A DNA stretch of 14,637 nt, taken from Dehalococcoidales bacterium. Lineage in GTDB: Bacteria > Chloroflexota > Dehalococcoidia > Dehalococcoidales > UBA3254. The stretch is from NCBI GenBank assembly GCA_016926695.1, contig JAFGOB010000055.1, forward strand, positions 1 through 14,637, in the 5' to 3' direction. The first letter of the stretch is position 1. Each line of letters opens with the position of its first letter. The position numbers were made by a program, and so were the translations under genes. The notes under the pieces are model-generated. The model made no database searches. It was not told the origin of the DNA and saw only the letters and a program-made list of their open reading frames with translations. Positions 8,101 to 14,500 of this stretch are shown piece after piece.

Positions 8101-11100
8101 TGGCGTACCTATAATTACAACACCAGCGCCAACATCCTGAATAAAACTTCCAGAGAACGGACCTATTCATCCATCAAGGCTTCCGATGACGGTGGTACCG
8201 GTCTCGCTTCACAAACGCTTTTCTACTATGATTCCAATAACAATTCCATCGCTACCCCTCCGACCATCGGAAACGTGACTCGCATCGAGCAGAGCGTCAA
8301 CGCAACAGCAAGCGTCAGTACTTACTTTACCTGGGATACTTATGGCAACCAGCTGTCCGTAACGGATCCGGAAGGTAATTCTACCAATACAACGTACGAG
8401 ACGACTTTTCACATCTATCCTGCAACCAAGACGCTGCCGCTTACCGGCCTCTCGGAAAATTATACCTATCAACCGGGGACCGGGAACTTGCTGGCGATAA
8501 CGGACATTAATGACAATACAACATACTACGAATATGATCCTCTGGGCAGGGTACTAAAGATCATCAAACCCGGAGATACATCGGAAAGCCCATCTATCGA
8601 ATATGAATACAACAACTGGGGCACGGTCAACCAGCAACATATCGCGACCATCACGAAGATAGATGGATCAAATTCAGCCTGGCAGAAGGAGTATTTCGAC
8701 GGGCTCGGCAGGGTACGGCAAGTCCATACGCAGGGTGAAGATGGCTATACCACCATTTCCGGTACGACTGCGTATGATAGCCGCGGTCTCGTTGAAAGAG
8801 AGTACCTTCCTTTCAGCTACAACGGAACTCCTACTTCTTATCAATCACCTGATGCGGGAGTGAAGTACACCTCTTATGGCTATGATGGTCTGGGCAGGGT
8901 GCTGACCCAGACAGCTCCGGACGAAATGGAAGTCAGCCATGATTTCTCCGTCGCCTGGCGTGAAGTCATCACGGATGCTTCCGGGAATACTACCCGGTAC
9001 TACTACGACGCTTTCCAGCGCCTTAAAACCGTAGAAGAGATGAGCAATCCTTCCACGGTGTATGCAACTACAGAATACACGTATGATGTCCTTGGCAACC
9101 TAATTGAAGTAGAAGATGATCACGGCAACATAACTTCCATGACCTATGACCGGCTCTCGCGCAAGACCGGCATGACCGATCCAGATATGGGTACCTGGTT
9201 CTATGGATACGACGATAACGGTAACCTTACCACCCAGACCGACGCCAAAGACCAGACCATCACCATGGTCTACGACGGTATGAACCGCCTGACTAACAAG
9301 AACTACCCGGCTGGTTCCGGTATGACAGATGTTGTTTACATTTTCGATCAAGGGACCAACGGCAATGGCCAGCGGACCGGCATGACCGATGCCTCCGGTA
9401 ATACCACCTATGAATATGATGCCCTCGGCCGGCTTGTCACCGAGACAAGAGTTATCGATTGCGTCTCCTATGAAACCTCGTATACCTACGACGGTCTGGA
9501 CCGGATAGCGACCATCACCTACCCCACTGGGGAAGTAGTCACCAACGGCTATAATGACCGAGGTCTGCCATGTTCACTGAATGGCACAGCAACGGGGAAC
9601 CTCGTTACCAGCACGCTCTATAACACCCTCGGGCTGATGACCGATATCAACCTGGGTAATGGTCTGAAGACCACTTATGGGTACTACGGCACCGGCGGCT
9701 CCTATGATACAACCGGCGGCTACTATGGCCGGTTGTGGGAGATCAAGACGCTGCCGCAAGCTGGCGGAGCAGCATTGCAGGATGTTCAATATGCTTGGGA
9801 TGCAAATGGGAATCTTGATGTCCGCACGGATGTCTTGACGTCAACCGTGGAAGACTTCTCCTATGACTTCCTTGATCGGCTTACCGGGGTATCGGACAAC
9901 TATACGGCAAATTACACCTATGATGAAATTGGTAATATCACCTCCATGAACGGCGTCAACTATACGTATGACAGCACTCAGCCTCATGCTGTGGACGCTG
10001 TAGGCTTATTGGGCTATGTATACGATGACAACGGTAACATGACTACACGCGGCACTGTTTCAGGTAACCAAACGTTGACCTGGGATGCTGAAAACCGCCC
10101 GATATCGGTTTCTTACAACGGAACGTCCGCTTCATTCGTTTATGACGGAGACGGCAAGCGCGTGAAGAAGGTAGAAGATGGAGTAACTACTCTGTATCTT
10201 AACCAATACTTTGAAGTAAATATCACGACGACAATAGAGACCAGTAACTATTACCTGGGTGGTAAACTCATTGCCATCAGCGAGAACGACACGGTACAAT
10301 ACCTCCACCAGGACCACCTTGGCAGTACGTCGCTCATGACTGATACCAGCGGCAACGTGACCAGTGGCATTACCTATGAACCGTACGGTGATACAGCCTC
10401 AGGTGATGTGGCAACAGACCGGAAATATACCGGCCAGCGTCTTGATGAAACGGGGCTCTACTTTTATAATGCACGGTATTATGATGCCGCAGTAGGGAGA
10501 TTCATCAGCTCTGATTCTATGATAGGAAACGCTTGTAATCCGCAAAATTACAACAGATACTCATATTGCCTAAACAATCCATTAAAAAATATTGATCCAA
10601 GTGGTCATATTGTACAAATTCATGGATTAGATGTAAGAATTGTCGATTCTTTAGCAAGTTGCTTTTTCCTGCCTGCAGAACTAGCAACTCTCATCTCAGA
10701 TGTGGTATCCTCACCAGAGTATCGAGCATATCAAGCCTTTAGAGATATGGGACCCGAAGCAAAGCATATGGCATGGACTATGGAAGAAAGTACCGAGCAT
10801 ATAGTTACAATAAACGCCGAAACGAGTAGGTATTGGGCTGAATCAAATAAAGAAGGAGATAACTACACAATATCGATAAACCCAGACTCCGAACATGAGG
10901 GTGCCGCTGCACAAGCTAGGGCGATATATTGGGAAGTAGACTCAACGGTTCTCGATAGACATCCTGATTTCGACTATGGATCGGCAGTGTGGGATCAAAC
11001 TGTAGGCGAATTAGTTTCACTCAACGGAAAAGTCGACGCAGTGGTTGCATTCGTGCAATATCTCTATGATGTACGAACAAGTAATCCAGCTATGGCTTTC

Positions 11101-11217
11101 ATGGATTTTTTCTTTTCAAGCTTTCCGTTAAGTGCATTTTTTTCTAATCTATTAAATCAACAAGAAAACCACGATCTTGGATACTTTATCGAGAACGAGC
11201 CATATCCTTTCAAGTAA
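5122..11217 (+). CDS. Secreted SpvB/NHL/YD-repeat (Rhs-type) giant protein (2031 aa)
   Basis: ATG 5122 follows GGGGGG at about 5111-5116. A signal peptide (residues 1-38, cleavage after VTA, as in the upstream protein) sends it through Sec. Residues about 90-215 are a beta-rich segment resembling ZU5-like domains. From about 218 an SpvB-like start appears (LYSGSATYKYTINLPQGPGG, then LLELNYNSSS). Residues about 687-940 hold NHL-like propeller repeats (PTAMAVSPDGYLYI, PGDIAISNDGYIFV, PTGIAVSPTGNFYV). YD repeats run from about 957 to 1727, forming the expected beta-cocoon shell. The Rhs core lies at 1731-1829 (DHLGSTSLMTD, YTGQRLDETGLYFYNARYYD, NPLKNIDPSGH). A distinct 202-residue tip follows. 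Exported YD proteins such as WapA deliver C-terminal toxins or act as surface structures; no type VI genes are seen. Probably expressed with the crystallin-like gene. Confidence 0.93.
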   Translation: MNNTDVKSRSFSTRLVSILLIVTLLVVSVCTSVFPVTANDGDRDDDNAVVLIPPDIAVLPDSTGNASQGKSDKEDLIFIGKTEKEINADEYGEIRSASGKILLNVPEGSIASETNFSIDEYIPQMSTGMRLINYIDLNAVEVNSKSDVHQFNKPLNISITHTEDDLAGVDLDSLNLYYLDEKTLSWIPVKSTFNRETLTLSAEISHFSSYGELANPLQNGPGRVMAHQVSLYSGSATYKYTINLPQGPGGFTPLLELNYNSSSVDETKNRRAVASWVGTGWSMSLGSITLDTATKVHYLDLNGASYRLITENGVNYYTNPDVHFKITRNTAGNYWEVWDVDGNYYRFGGTAGSRQYLSNAIYYQWDLNLFRDTKSNQAEITYTQDIIGTGIQSWVRTAYPEYLKYDYVNSNYQIIVSFITGGQIDRGADGWLRPDNPISYGTNPAPKIMDTCQLDSIEIEIGGDLIRTYDFSYTTTNATLDASEYGGIYYAGRHTLSSIVETGVDGEDTLASENLTFSYELRDVYRSSSSYAYFGNPGNPTELEWPYLTSINNGYTGEDDTVTFTYTQAPSGTPSDIWTRQVVTEKSVNDGMGSSQNVTYQYTGNPQYLGTGWDQKFRGFTQVRETDVEENYVVHYFYTTGTVDSERLSGREYQTDWYEHGETDVLVKRVEYDWAAEVTAEQDWGYNLVTTFSLENPTAMAVSPDGYLYIISDNDNDAYDCVRKYKANGTYVTQFGAGTLTDPGDIAISNDGYIFVTDPIDDDVVKYNSDGSYNTTFALPISRPTGIAVSPTGNFYVSSPYYTRIYEFNSSGTYTGNNFYVPPLSVTYDQLSIPGNAADSKMYATFNNNSFAWIDVTSGSGSGWTLTVVNDIDVSDEGIVFVASEHQPYGKGFRIYDNSFSLLYSFDLSPVPYDGIAVGDHYFYITCTVGDIAGIFEQKFCNWEILLEGVQETTYGTSGNKIVSTEYVYDSYGNIVTEKRHGDTSTNDDDSTIWRTYNYNTSANILNKTSRERTYSSIKASDDGGTGLASQTLFYYDSNNNSIATPPTIGNVTRIEQSVNATASVSTYFTWDTYGNQLSVTDPEGNSTNTTYETTFHIYPATKTLPLTGLSENYTYQPGTGNLLAITDINDNTTYYEYDPLGRVLKIIKPGDTSESPSIEYEYNNWGTVNQQHIATITKIDGSNSAWQKEYFDGLGRVRQVHTQGEDGYTTISGTTAYDSRGLVEREYLPFSYNGTPTSYQSPDAGVKYTSYGYDGLGRVLTQTAPDEMEVSHDFSVAWREVITDASGNTTRYYYDAFQRLKTVEEMSNPSTVYATTEYTYDVLGNLIEVEDDHGNITSMTYDRLSRKTGMTDPDMGTWFYGYDDNGNLTTQTDAKDQTITMVYDGMNRLTNKNYPAGSGMTDVVYIFDQGTNGNGQRTGMTDASGNTTYEYDALGRLVTETRVIDCVSYETSYTYDGLDRIATITYPTGEVVTNGYNDRGLPCSLNGTATGNLVTSTLYNTLGLMTDINLGNGLKTTYGYYGTGGSYDTTGGYYGRLWEIKTLPQAGGAALQDVQYAWDANGNLDVRTDVLTSTVEDFSYDFLDRLTGVSDNYTANYTYDEIGNITSMNGVNYTYDSTQPHAVDAVGLLGYVYDDNGNMTTRGTVSGNQTLTWDAENRPISVSYNGTSASFVYDGDGKRVKKVEDGVTTLYLNQYFEVNITTTIETSNYYLGGKLIAISENDTVQYLHQDHLGSTSLMTDTSGNVTSGITYEPYGDTASGDVATDRKYTGQRLDETGLYFYNARYYDAAVGRFISSDSMIGNACNPQNYNRYSYCLNNPLKNIDPSGHIVQIHGLDVRIVDSLASCFFLPAELATLISDVVSSPEYRAYQAFRDMGPEAKHMAWTMEESTEHIVTINAETSRYWAESNKEGDNYTISINPDSEHEGAAAQARAIYWEVDSTVLDRHPDFDYGSAVWDQTVGELVSLNGKVDAVVAFVQYLYDVRTSNPAMAFMDFFFSSFPLSAFFSNLLNQQENHDLGYFIENEPYPFK
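10609..11214 (+). other. Rhs C-terminal tip domain (residues 1830-2031), unassigned
   Basis: Past the DPSGH that ends the Rhs core, the last 202 residues match nothing I recognise, as expected for the variable, often toxic, tips of this family. Visible features are PEYRAYQAFRDMGPEAKHMAW, an ISINPDSEHEG segment, a helical VDAVVAFVQYLYDV and a strongly hydrophobic aromatic end (AFMDFFFSSFPLSAFF) that could insert in a membrane. There is no HExxH, HNH or other nuclease motif I can name. The DNA turns visibly AT-richer from about 10520, just before the boundary, and stays so through the next gene, which suggests replacement of the tip with its downstream gene. Toxin activity is unproven. Confidence 0.55.
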
Positions 11218-11236
11218 TGTTAGGGTTGAGTCTGAA

Positions 11237-12208
11237 ATGTGTATCCGATTCCATATGAGCTTGAGACTTATAGCAGCACTTGTATTACTATCAATCTCAG
11301 TCCTCGGATGTGAAAACACAGTTTCATCTATTGAGACTAGACAAGAATCGTCACCATGTGAATCTGATATCACTTATCCTGAAACAATCGAATGGCAAGC
11401 ATCATGGCCTCAAACCAATACACTTCTTGATATTTGGGGAAATTCTCCTTCAAATATTTACGCCGTTGGTTATAATGGTACTATTCTTCATAATGATGGC
11501 CAGGTATGGTCATCAATGGTCAGCGGGACTACTGTGAAGTTAACGGGTACTTGGGGAACTGATTCTGACGTTTTCGCTGTGGGTGAAAAAGGTACCATTT
11601 TGCGTTATAACGGCGATGTCTGGACAGAAATAGAAAGTGGAACAGAAGAAAATCTCCTCAGCATTTGGGGGACTTCTCCCTCGAATATATTTGTGAGTTG
11701 TTGGGGTCCGGGTACCATCCTACATTTTGACGGAGAAACTTGGAGTACTATTCAGACTGAACTTGATAAACCTATTCATAAAATATGGGGGTTCTCCTCG
11801 ACTGATATATTTGTGTCGGGCCGATACAATTCAGTACTACATTATGATGGAACAACATGGACTATATTAAAAAAGGAAGACGAATCCTATGGAATACTGG
11901 GATCTATTTGGGGTTGTACTTCAAAAAATGTCTTTGTTGGAGGTATAAACGGTAATATCGAGTATTACAATGGAGCAATTTGGAGTTCGATGCATACCGG
12001 GGTGAGTCAATATGTTAGCAGTATTTGGGGCACTTCCCTAAATAATGTGTTTGCGGTAGCTAACAAATCCATAATACGTTATGATGGCAGTAAATGGACT
12101 GAAATAGATAGTGGTGTGAATGATGGATTATACGCGATATGGGGTAGTTCACCACAAAACATTTATATTGTAGGCAATAACGGTGTTATTCTGCATTCTA
12201 GCGAATAG
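11237..12208 (+). CDS. Lipoprotein, predicted seven-bladed beta-propeller (323 aa)
   Basis: I chose ATG 11237, 19 nt after the Rhs stop, because it gives MCIRFHMSLRL and then a hydrophobic stretch ending SVLGC, a lipobox with Cys near residue 24. ATG 11255 is an alternative; a TTG at 11177 would overlap the Rhs gene and spoil the signal peptide. The ribosome site is weak (GAG at 11228-11230). The mature protein is seven tandem repeats of about 40 residues with the pattern IWGTSPSNIFAVG - GTILHYDG - W. The last repeat is short and the N-terminal IEWQASW could supply its missing strand, closing a seven-bladed propeller. The protein should be lipid-anchored outside the cytoplasm. Its place after an Rhs tip is where immunity genes usually sit; a surface partner or adhesin is equally possible. 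Confidence 0.8.
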   Translation: MCIRFHMSLRLIAALVLLSISVLGCENTVSSIETRQESSPCESDITYPETIEWQASWPQTNTLLDIWGNSPSNIYAVGYNGTILHNDGQVWSSMVSGTTVKLTGTWGTDSDVFAVGEKGTILRYNGDVWTEIESGTEENLLSIWGTSPSNIFVSCWGPGTILHFDGETWSTIQTELDKPIHKIWGFSSTDIFVSGRYNSVLHYDGTTWTILKKEDESYGILGSIWGCTSKNVFVGGINGNIEYYNGAIWSSMHTGVSQYVSSIWGTSLNNVFAVANKSIIRYDGSKWTEIDSGVNDGLYAIWGSSPQNIYIVGNNGVILHSSE

Positions 12209-12286
12209 CATTCTAGTAAGGTTTATTCCGAATTTCGACTCCTCTTAGCTGATCAATGGAGTGTTCTTTAGTAAATTCTTCTATAC

Positions 12287-12315
12287 TTGACCGTTCGTAA
12301 TCAATAAACTAGGCT
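12287..12315 (+). promoter_or_regulatory. Weak candidate promoter for the 12500 gene block
   Basis: TTGACC (12287-12292) is separated by 17 nt from TAGGCT (12310-12315). The -35 is good and the -10 poor. If used, transcription would start near 12322 and produce a leader of about 180 nt holding the helices described at 12324-12468. The rest of 12209-12323 is AT-rich with no gene or other site I can support. Confidence 0.25.
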
Positions 12316-12323
12316 TGAACTAT

Positions 12324-12364
12324 AGCCCTGAGAGCTTGACCGGTGAAGGTTGTCTCTCAGGGCT
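12324..12364 (+). terminator. Stem-loop with 11-bp perfect stem, probable terminator of the propeller gene
   Basis: AGCCCTGAGAG (12324-12334) pairs perfectly with CTCTCAGGGCT (12354-12364); the loop is 19 nt and TTTCTTC runs out of the stem. It lies 115 nt after the propeller stop. It may end the plus-strand transcript from 4335 onwards or, if the promoter at 12287 is real, be the first hairpin of a structured leader. The long loop and mixed T-tract make it less than ideal as an intrinsic terminator. Confidence 0.55.
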
Positions 12365-12400
12365 TTCTTCATTGGAAAAGCACTTCAGGGTCTGTACCAA

Positions 12401-12468
12401 AAGGGGTCGGCGATCCGGACCGGGAAGGTTCGAAGCTGACCCCTTCTCCTTTTTCAGCCCGGATCGCC
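12401..12468 (+). promoter_or_regulatory. Interlocking leader helices, terminator-switch or pseudoknot candidate
   Basis: Two long helices interlock. AAGGGGTCGGC (12401-12411) pairs with GCTGACCCCTT (12435-12445) over 11 positions with one G-U, and a T-run (12450-12454) follows, resembling a terminator. GGCGATCCGG (12409-12418) pairs perfectly with CCGGATCGCC (12459-12468). The 5' arms share GGC at 12409-12411 and the order is A-B-A'-B', so the full helices either exclude each other or fold as a pseudoknot. The second 3' arm ends 17 nt before GAGGAGG of the 12500 gene. This is the layout of an attenuator or riboswitch-like control, but no known class is recognised; a small RNA is another possibility. 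Confidence 0.5.
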
Positions 12469-12499
12469 TCCCCGAAATGATGATCGAGGAGGTATCCAC

Positions 12500-12712
12500 A
12501 TGGGCAAGTATGCAAGCTGGGCCGAGTTTGAACGGGAAGTTCCCGTTACCTACCAGGAAAAGGCGACCCCGGAATCCTATCGTACCGGCATGAACGGCAT
12601 CGCCCCCAACGGGATGCGGGTCAAGGAAGGCCGCGTCAACCACTACAAGGACGGCGTCGACGGCAAGGGTGAAGATGTGGTCAGAGGCTACAAACGCGCC
12701 ATGTTCGAGTAG
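12500..12712 (+). CDS. Small hydrophilic protein of unknown function (70 aa)
   Basis: ATG 12500 follows a strong GAGGAGG (12485-12491). The 70-residue product is soluble, charged and aromatic (MGKYASWAEFEREVP, NHYKDGVDGKGEDVVRGYK, ending AMFE), with no membrane segment and no family I recognise. It lies alone between a structured leader and a strong terminator, so it is probably its own transcription unit. GC-rich third positions match the downstream genes rather than the AT-rich propeller gene. A structural or DNA-associated role in the element is only a guess. Confidence 0.6.
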   Translation: MGKYASWAEFEREVPVTYQEKATPESYRTGMNGIAPNGMRVKEGRVNHYKDGVDGKGEDVVRGYKRAMFE

Positions 12713-12737
12713 GAATCCCATCCGGTGCCTCCTGATG

Positions 12738-12766
12738 CCTGCCGCCATCACGGCGGCAGGTTATTT
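12738..12766 (+). terminator. Intrinsic terminator after the 70-aa gene
   Basis: CCTGCCGCC (12738-12746) and GGCGGCAGG (12752-12760) form a perfect 9-bp GC-rich stem with a 5-nt loop, followed by TTATTT. It sits 26 nt after the stop at 12712 and should end that transcript. Read-through would feed the methionine-rich gene cluster. Confidence 0.75.
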
Positions 12767-12799
12767 CCCTTAAAGCACCACGGAACTGACGCAGCTGAG

Positions 12800-13235
12800 T
12801 AAGGAGGAAAGATGTTCACAGGACAGCAGGTAACCGGGCCGGTAGCCCCCGGACAGTACAGTCCCACCCAGGTCAGCGGACCTTCGGCTTACTACCCGGC
12901 CCAGACCTCGGACTCTATCACGAGTATGTTCAGCGCCATGATGCCGATGATCATGATGATCATGATGATGGCCATGATCATGCCGATGATGAAGGGCGTC
13001 ACGGCCTCATCCAACAACTAAGTAACTCCAACCTATTAAGGAGGAAGAAGATGTTCACAACGCAGCAATTCGCCGGGCAGCAGGTCAGGCCGCAGCAATA
13101 CCAGTACGGCACGGTATCGGGCTACTACCCGACACAGACGGACCAGATGTCCAGCATGTTCAACGCGATGATGCCGATGATCATGATGGTCATGATGATG
13201 GCGATCCTCATGCCCATGATGAAGGGTGTCACCGG
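12800..13235 (+). repeat. Tandem gene duplication of the methionine-rich protein
   Basis: The two genes share the ribosome site and start (AAGGAGGA, ATGTTCACA) and long similar stretches over the helix-coding part, such as ATGATGCCGATGATCATGAT and ATGATGAAGGG followed by TGTCAC/CGTCAC. Units run roughly 12800-13010 and 13039-13235. The ATG-rich triplet content makes the DNA internally repetitive and prone to slippage. Confidence 0.65.
12812..13021 (+). CDS. Methionine-rich small membrane protein, copy 1 (69 aa)
   Basis: ATG 12812 has AAGGAGGA (12802-12809) just upstream. The N-terminal half is polar and rich in Gln, Pro, Gly, Ser and Tyr (MFTGQQVTGPVAPGQYSP, AYYPAQTSDS). The C-terminal half is a single membrane-spanning segment (about residues 38-62) built largely of methionine, including MMPMIMMIMMMAMIMPMMKG; 14 of 69 residues are Met. 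A short VTASSNN tail ends it. There is no signal peptide, so the helix itself would target the membrane. It is paralogous to the next gene. I know no family of this exact form; small virion-membrane or membrane-remodelling proteins are possible. The thiol-ether-rich helix might bind copper or silver, but no polar metal motif supports that. Confidence 0.65.
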   Translation: MFTGQQVTGPVAPGQYSPTQVSGPSAYYPAQTSDSITSMFSAMMPMIMMIMMMAMIMPMMKGVTASSNN

Positions 13236-13251
13236 CTCCAGCAAGTCCTAG
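13051..13251 (+). CDS. Methionine-rich small membrane protein, copy 2 (66 aa)
   Basis: ATG 13051 follows AAGGAGGAAG (13039-13048). The same plan as the preceding gene: MFTTQQ start, Gln/Tyr-rich stretch (VRPQQYQYGTVSGYYPTQT), then SMFNAMMPMIMMVMMMAILM and PMMKGVTGSSKS; 14 of 66 residues are Met. The helix and the PMMKGVT end are nearly identical to copy 1, whereas the polar halves have diverged. That pattern suggests duplication followed by selection on the membrane part. The two probably form hetero- or homo-oligomers in a membrane (inference). It lies 32 nt before the 233-aa gene, likely in one operon. Confidence 0.65.
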   Translation: MFTTQQFAGQQVRPQQYQYGTVSGYYPTQTDQMSSMFNAMMPMIMMVMMMAILMPMMKGVTGSSKS

Positions 13252-13283
13252 CCAGGGCGAAATCTACGAGGAGGTTTTACAGG

Positions 13284-13985
13284 ATGAACAAAAATATCGT
13301 TCCGCAGCAGTATGCGGGCACGCGGCCTCCCAAGGGATGGGTGCCTCCGCTGGGACAGTGGCTGACTCTGCTCGGTGCCTATGACAATGACTCCGGCTAC
13401 TGGGTCGGTCTCCCGCTCCAGGTGCTCTCCGAGCAGCTCGTCCTGGCTGAAAAGCAGCACGCCCTGGACCGCATCGATCCCAGGAACGGCCAGGTATCGA
13501 TCACCGTCCCCATCGGTACCGCGGTCGGCGCTTCGGTGACCGGTGAAATCGAAGTCCCCACTGGCGAGATATGGTACCTCAGGGGCCATGAGATCCGGGT
13601 CCACCAGCAGGCGGCCCTCACCGCGGGCGATCTTATCTGTAATTTCAGGGTCTCACGGTTCCCGGTAACCGACGATGTCGCCAAGCTGTTCTACAGTACC
13701 AACGACCGGCTGACAGCTACCCAGGCATTGATCGCCGCCGGCGATGTCTATGACCATGACCTGGTACTTACTGGTGCCTACTGGGATGGTGCCGCTGAGG
13801 TAAAAGTCTACCGCGAGGAAGTCAGGGACTTCGCCGATCTCGATGAGCTTGGTAACGCGCTGAGACTTGTCGGCGGGGACAAACTCACGCTTGTGGCCAC
13901 GGGCGAAACGGCGGCCATTGCCGGTGGCGCGGTCACTGTCGATCTCACCGTCTGGGGGCTTCGGGGCAAGCGGCTGGTATCGTAG
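13284..13985 (+). CDS. Beta-rich protein of unknown function, possible structural protein (233 aa)
   Basis: ATG 13284 follows GAGGAGG (13269-13275). No signal peptide or membrane segment. The N-terminus NIVPQQYAGTRPPKGW shares the PQQY motif of its neighbours. From about residue 68 onward the sequence alternates short strands, with VSITVPIGTAVGASVTGEIE, then VPTGEIWYLRGHEIRVH (91-107), LICNFRVSRF and a Gly/Ala/Val-rich C-terminus ending LRGKRLVS. A VPxGxxWxLxG strand is common in viral coat, spike and fibre beta-sandwich domains, so a jelly-roll-like structural protein of a virion or surface layer is my best guess, but I cannot name a family. It is the largest product in the cluster and sits among small membrane proteins, as a coat or spike protein might. 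Confidence 0.65.
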   Translation: MNKNIVPQQYAGTRPPKGWVPPLGQWLTLLGAYDNDSGYWVGLPLQVLSEQLVLAEKQHALDRIDPRNGQVSITVPIGTAVGASVTGEIEVPTGEIWYLRGHEIRVHQQAALTAGDLICNFRVSRFPVTDDVAKLFYSTNDRLTATQALIAAGDVYDHDLVLTGAYWDGAAEVKVYREEVRDFADLDELGNALRLVGGDKLTLVATGETAAIAGGAVTVDLTVWGLRGKRLVS

Positions 13986-13993
13986 GTGTTGAC

Positions 13994-14500
13994 ATGCCGG
14001 CTGCATTTGTATCGCCGGGGTGCCAGGCCGTCCTCATCGGGCAAGCCGTTGACATAGAGGACCTGGGGACCTTCGCACCGCTGGAAGAAAGCTCTGCCGA
14101 AGGTACCCCGGTCCTCCTGAAACTATCCTTTGCTACAATGCCTTCCGATGAAACGCTGTCTAATCTGGAGCAATCCTGTCGCGATGCGCAGATCGAGCTT
14201 TTCCCCGGCTGTCAGTTCTATGTTTATGCCGCCCCGGACGAGAACAGCGTCTACCTGGTCTGGCAAAAAGGCATGCCCTGGCTGGTGATCATTGTCGGGA
14301 TCGTTGCCACGACCGTGTTACCGCCCTTGCTCGGCGCCGGTCTCTGGCTTATCCTGCCCGACTCGATTAAAAGCCTGATTTCCAGCCTGCTCAACATGGG
14401 CATGATGCTGCTGATGATGTGGCTCGTCATGAGCCTGGTAAAGCCGATGATGGCTCCGCCGAAGGAGAAACCCAGGTTTCAGAGGGAGGTTACCGAGTGA
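13994..14500 (+). CDS. Two-helix membrane protein with methionine-rich second helix (168 aa)
   Basis: ATG 13994 follows an AGGTG (13984-13988), 8 nt after the previous stop. Residues 1-93 look like a soluble alpha/beta domain (LLKLSFATMPSDETLSNL, QIELFPGCQFYVYAAPDE). Two membrane helices follow, at about 95-120 (MPWLVIIVGIVATTVLPPLL) and 127-149 (LISSLLNMGMMLLMMWLVMS). The second is Met-rich and is followed by KPMMAPP, resembling PMMKG of the two small paralogs, which hints at a common origin or an interaction surface. A charged tail (KEKPRFQREVTE) ends it. No family recognised. The stop overlaps the next GTG start (GTGA). Confidence 0.7.
   Translation: MPAAFVSPGCQAVLIGQAVDIEDLGTFAPLEESSAEGTPVLLKLSFATMPSDETLSNLEQSCRDAQIELFPGCQFYVYAAPDENSVYLVWQKGMPWLVIIVGIVATTVLPPLLGAGLWLILPDSIKSLISSLLNMGMMLLMMWLVMSLVKPMMAPPKEKPRFQREVTE

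Noticed and set aside
12285..12343. CTTGACCG occurring twice as a possible attachment-site repeat
   Set aside because: Only 8 bp, both copies within 60 bp of each other and no copy near 2116; chance is sufficient.
12395..12450. tRNA-like look: 7-bp outer helix (AGGGGTC/GACCCCT) and GGTTCGAA resembling a T-loop
   Set aside because: The enclosed segment is far too short for a tRNA, the bases beside TTCGAA do not form a T-stem, and no D or anticodon arm fits.
12315..12593. 92-codon plus-strand ORF and an antisense 143-codon ORF (12320-12751)
   Set aside because: They run through the stem-loops and the 12500 gene, lack good ribosome sites, and read as low-quality shadow translations.
12931..13225. 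ATGATG-rich tandem DNA as a simple repeat with false ORFs
   Set aside because: The repetition is explained by the Met-rich coding sequence in two genes with strong ribosome sites and conserved flanking residues; polar parts are not repetitive.
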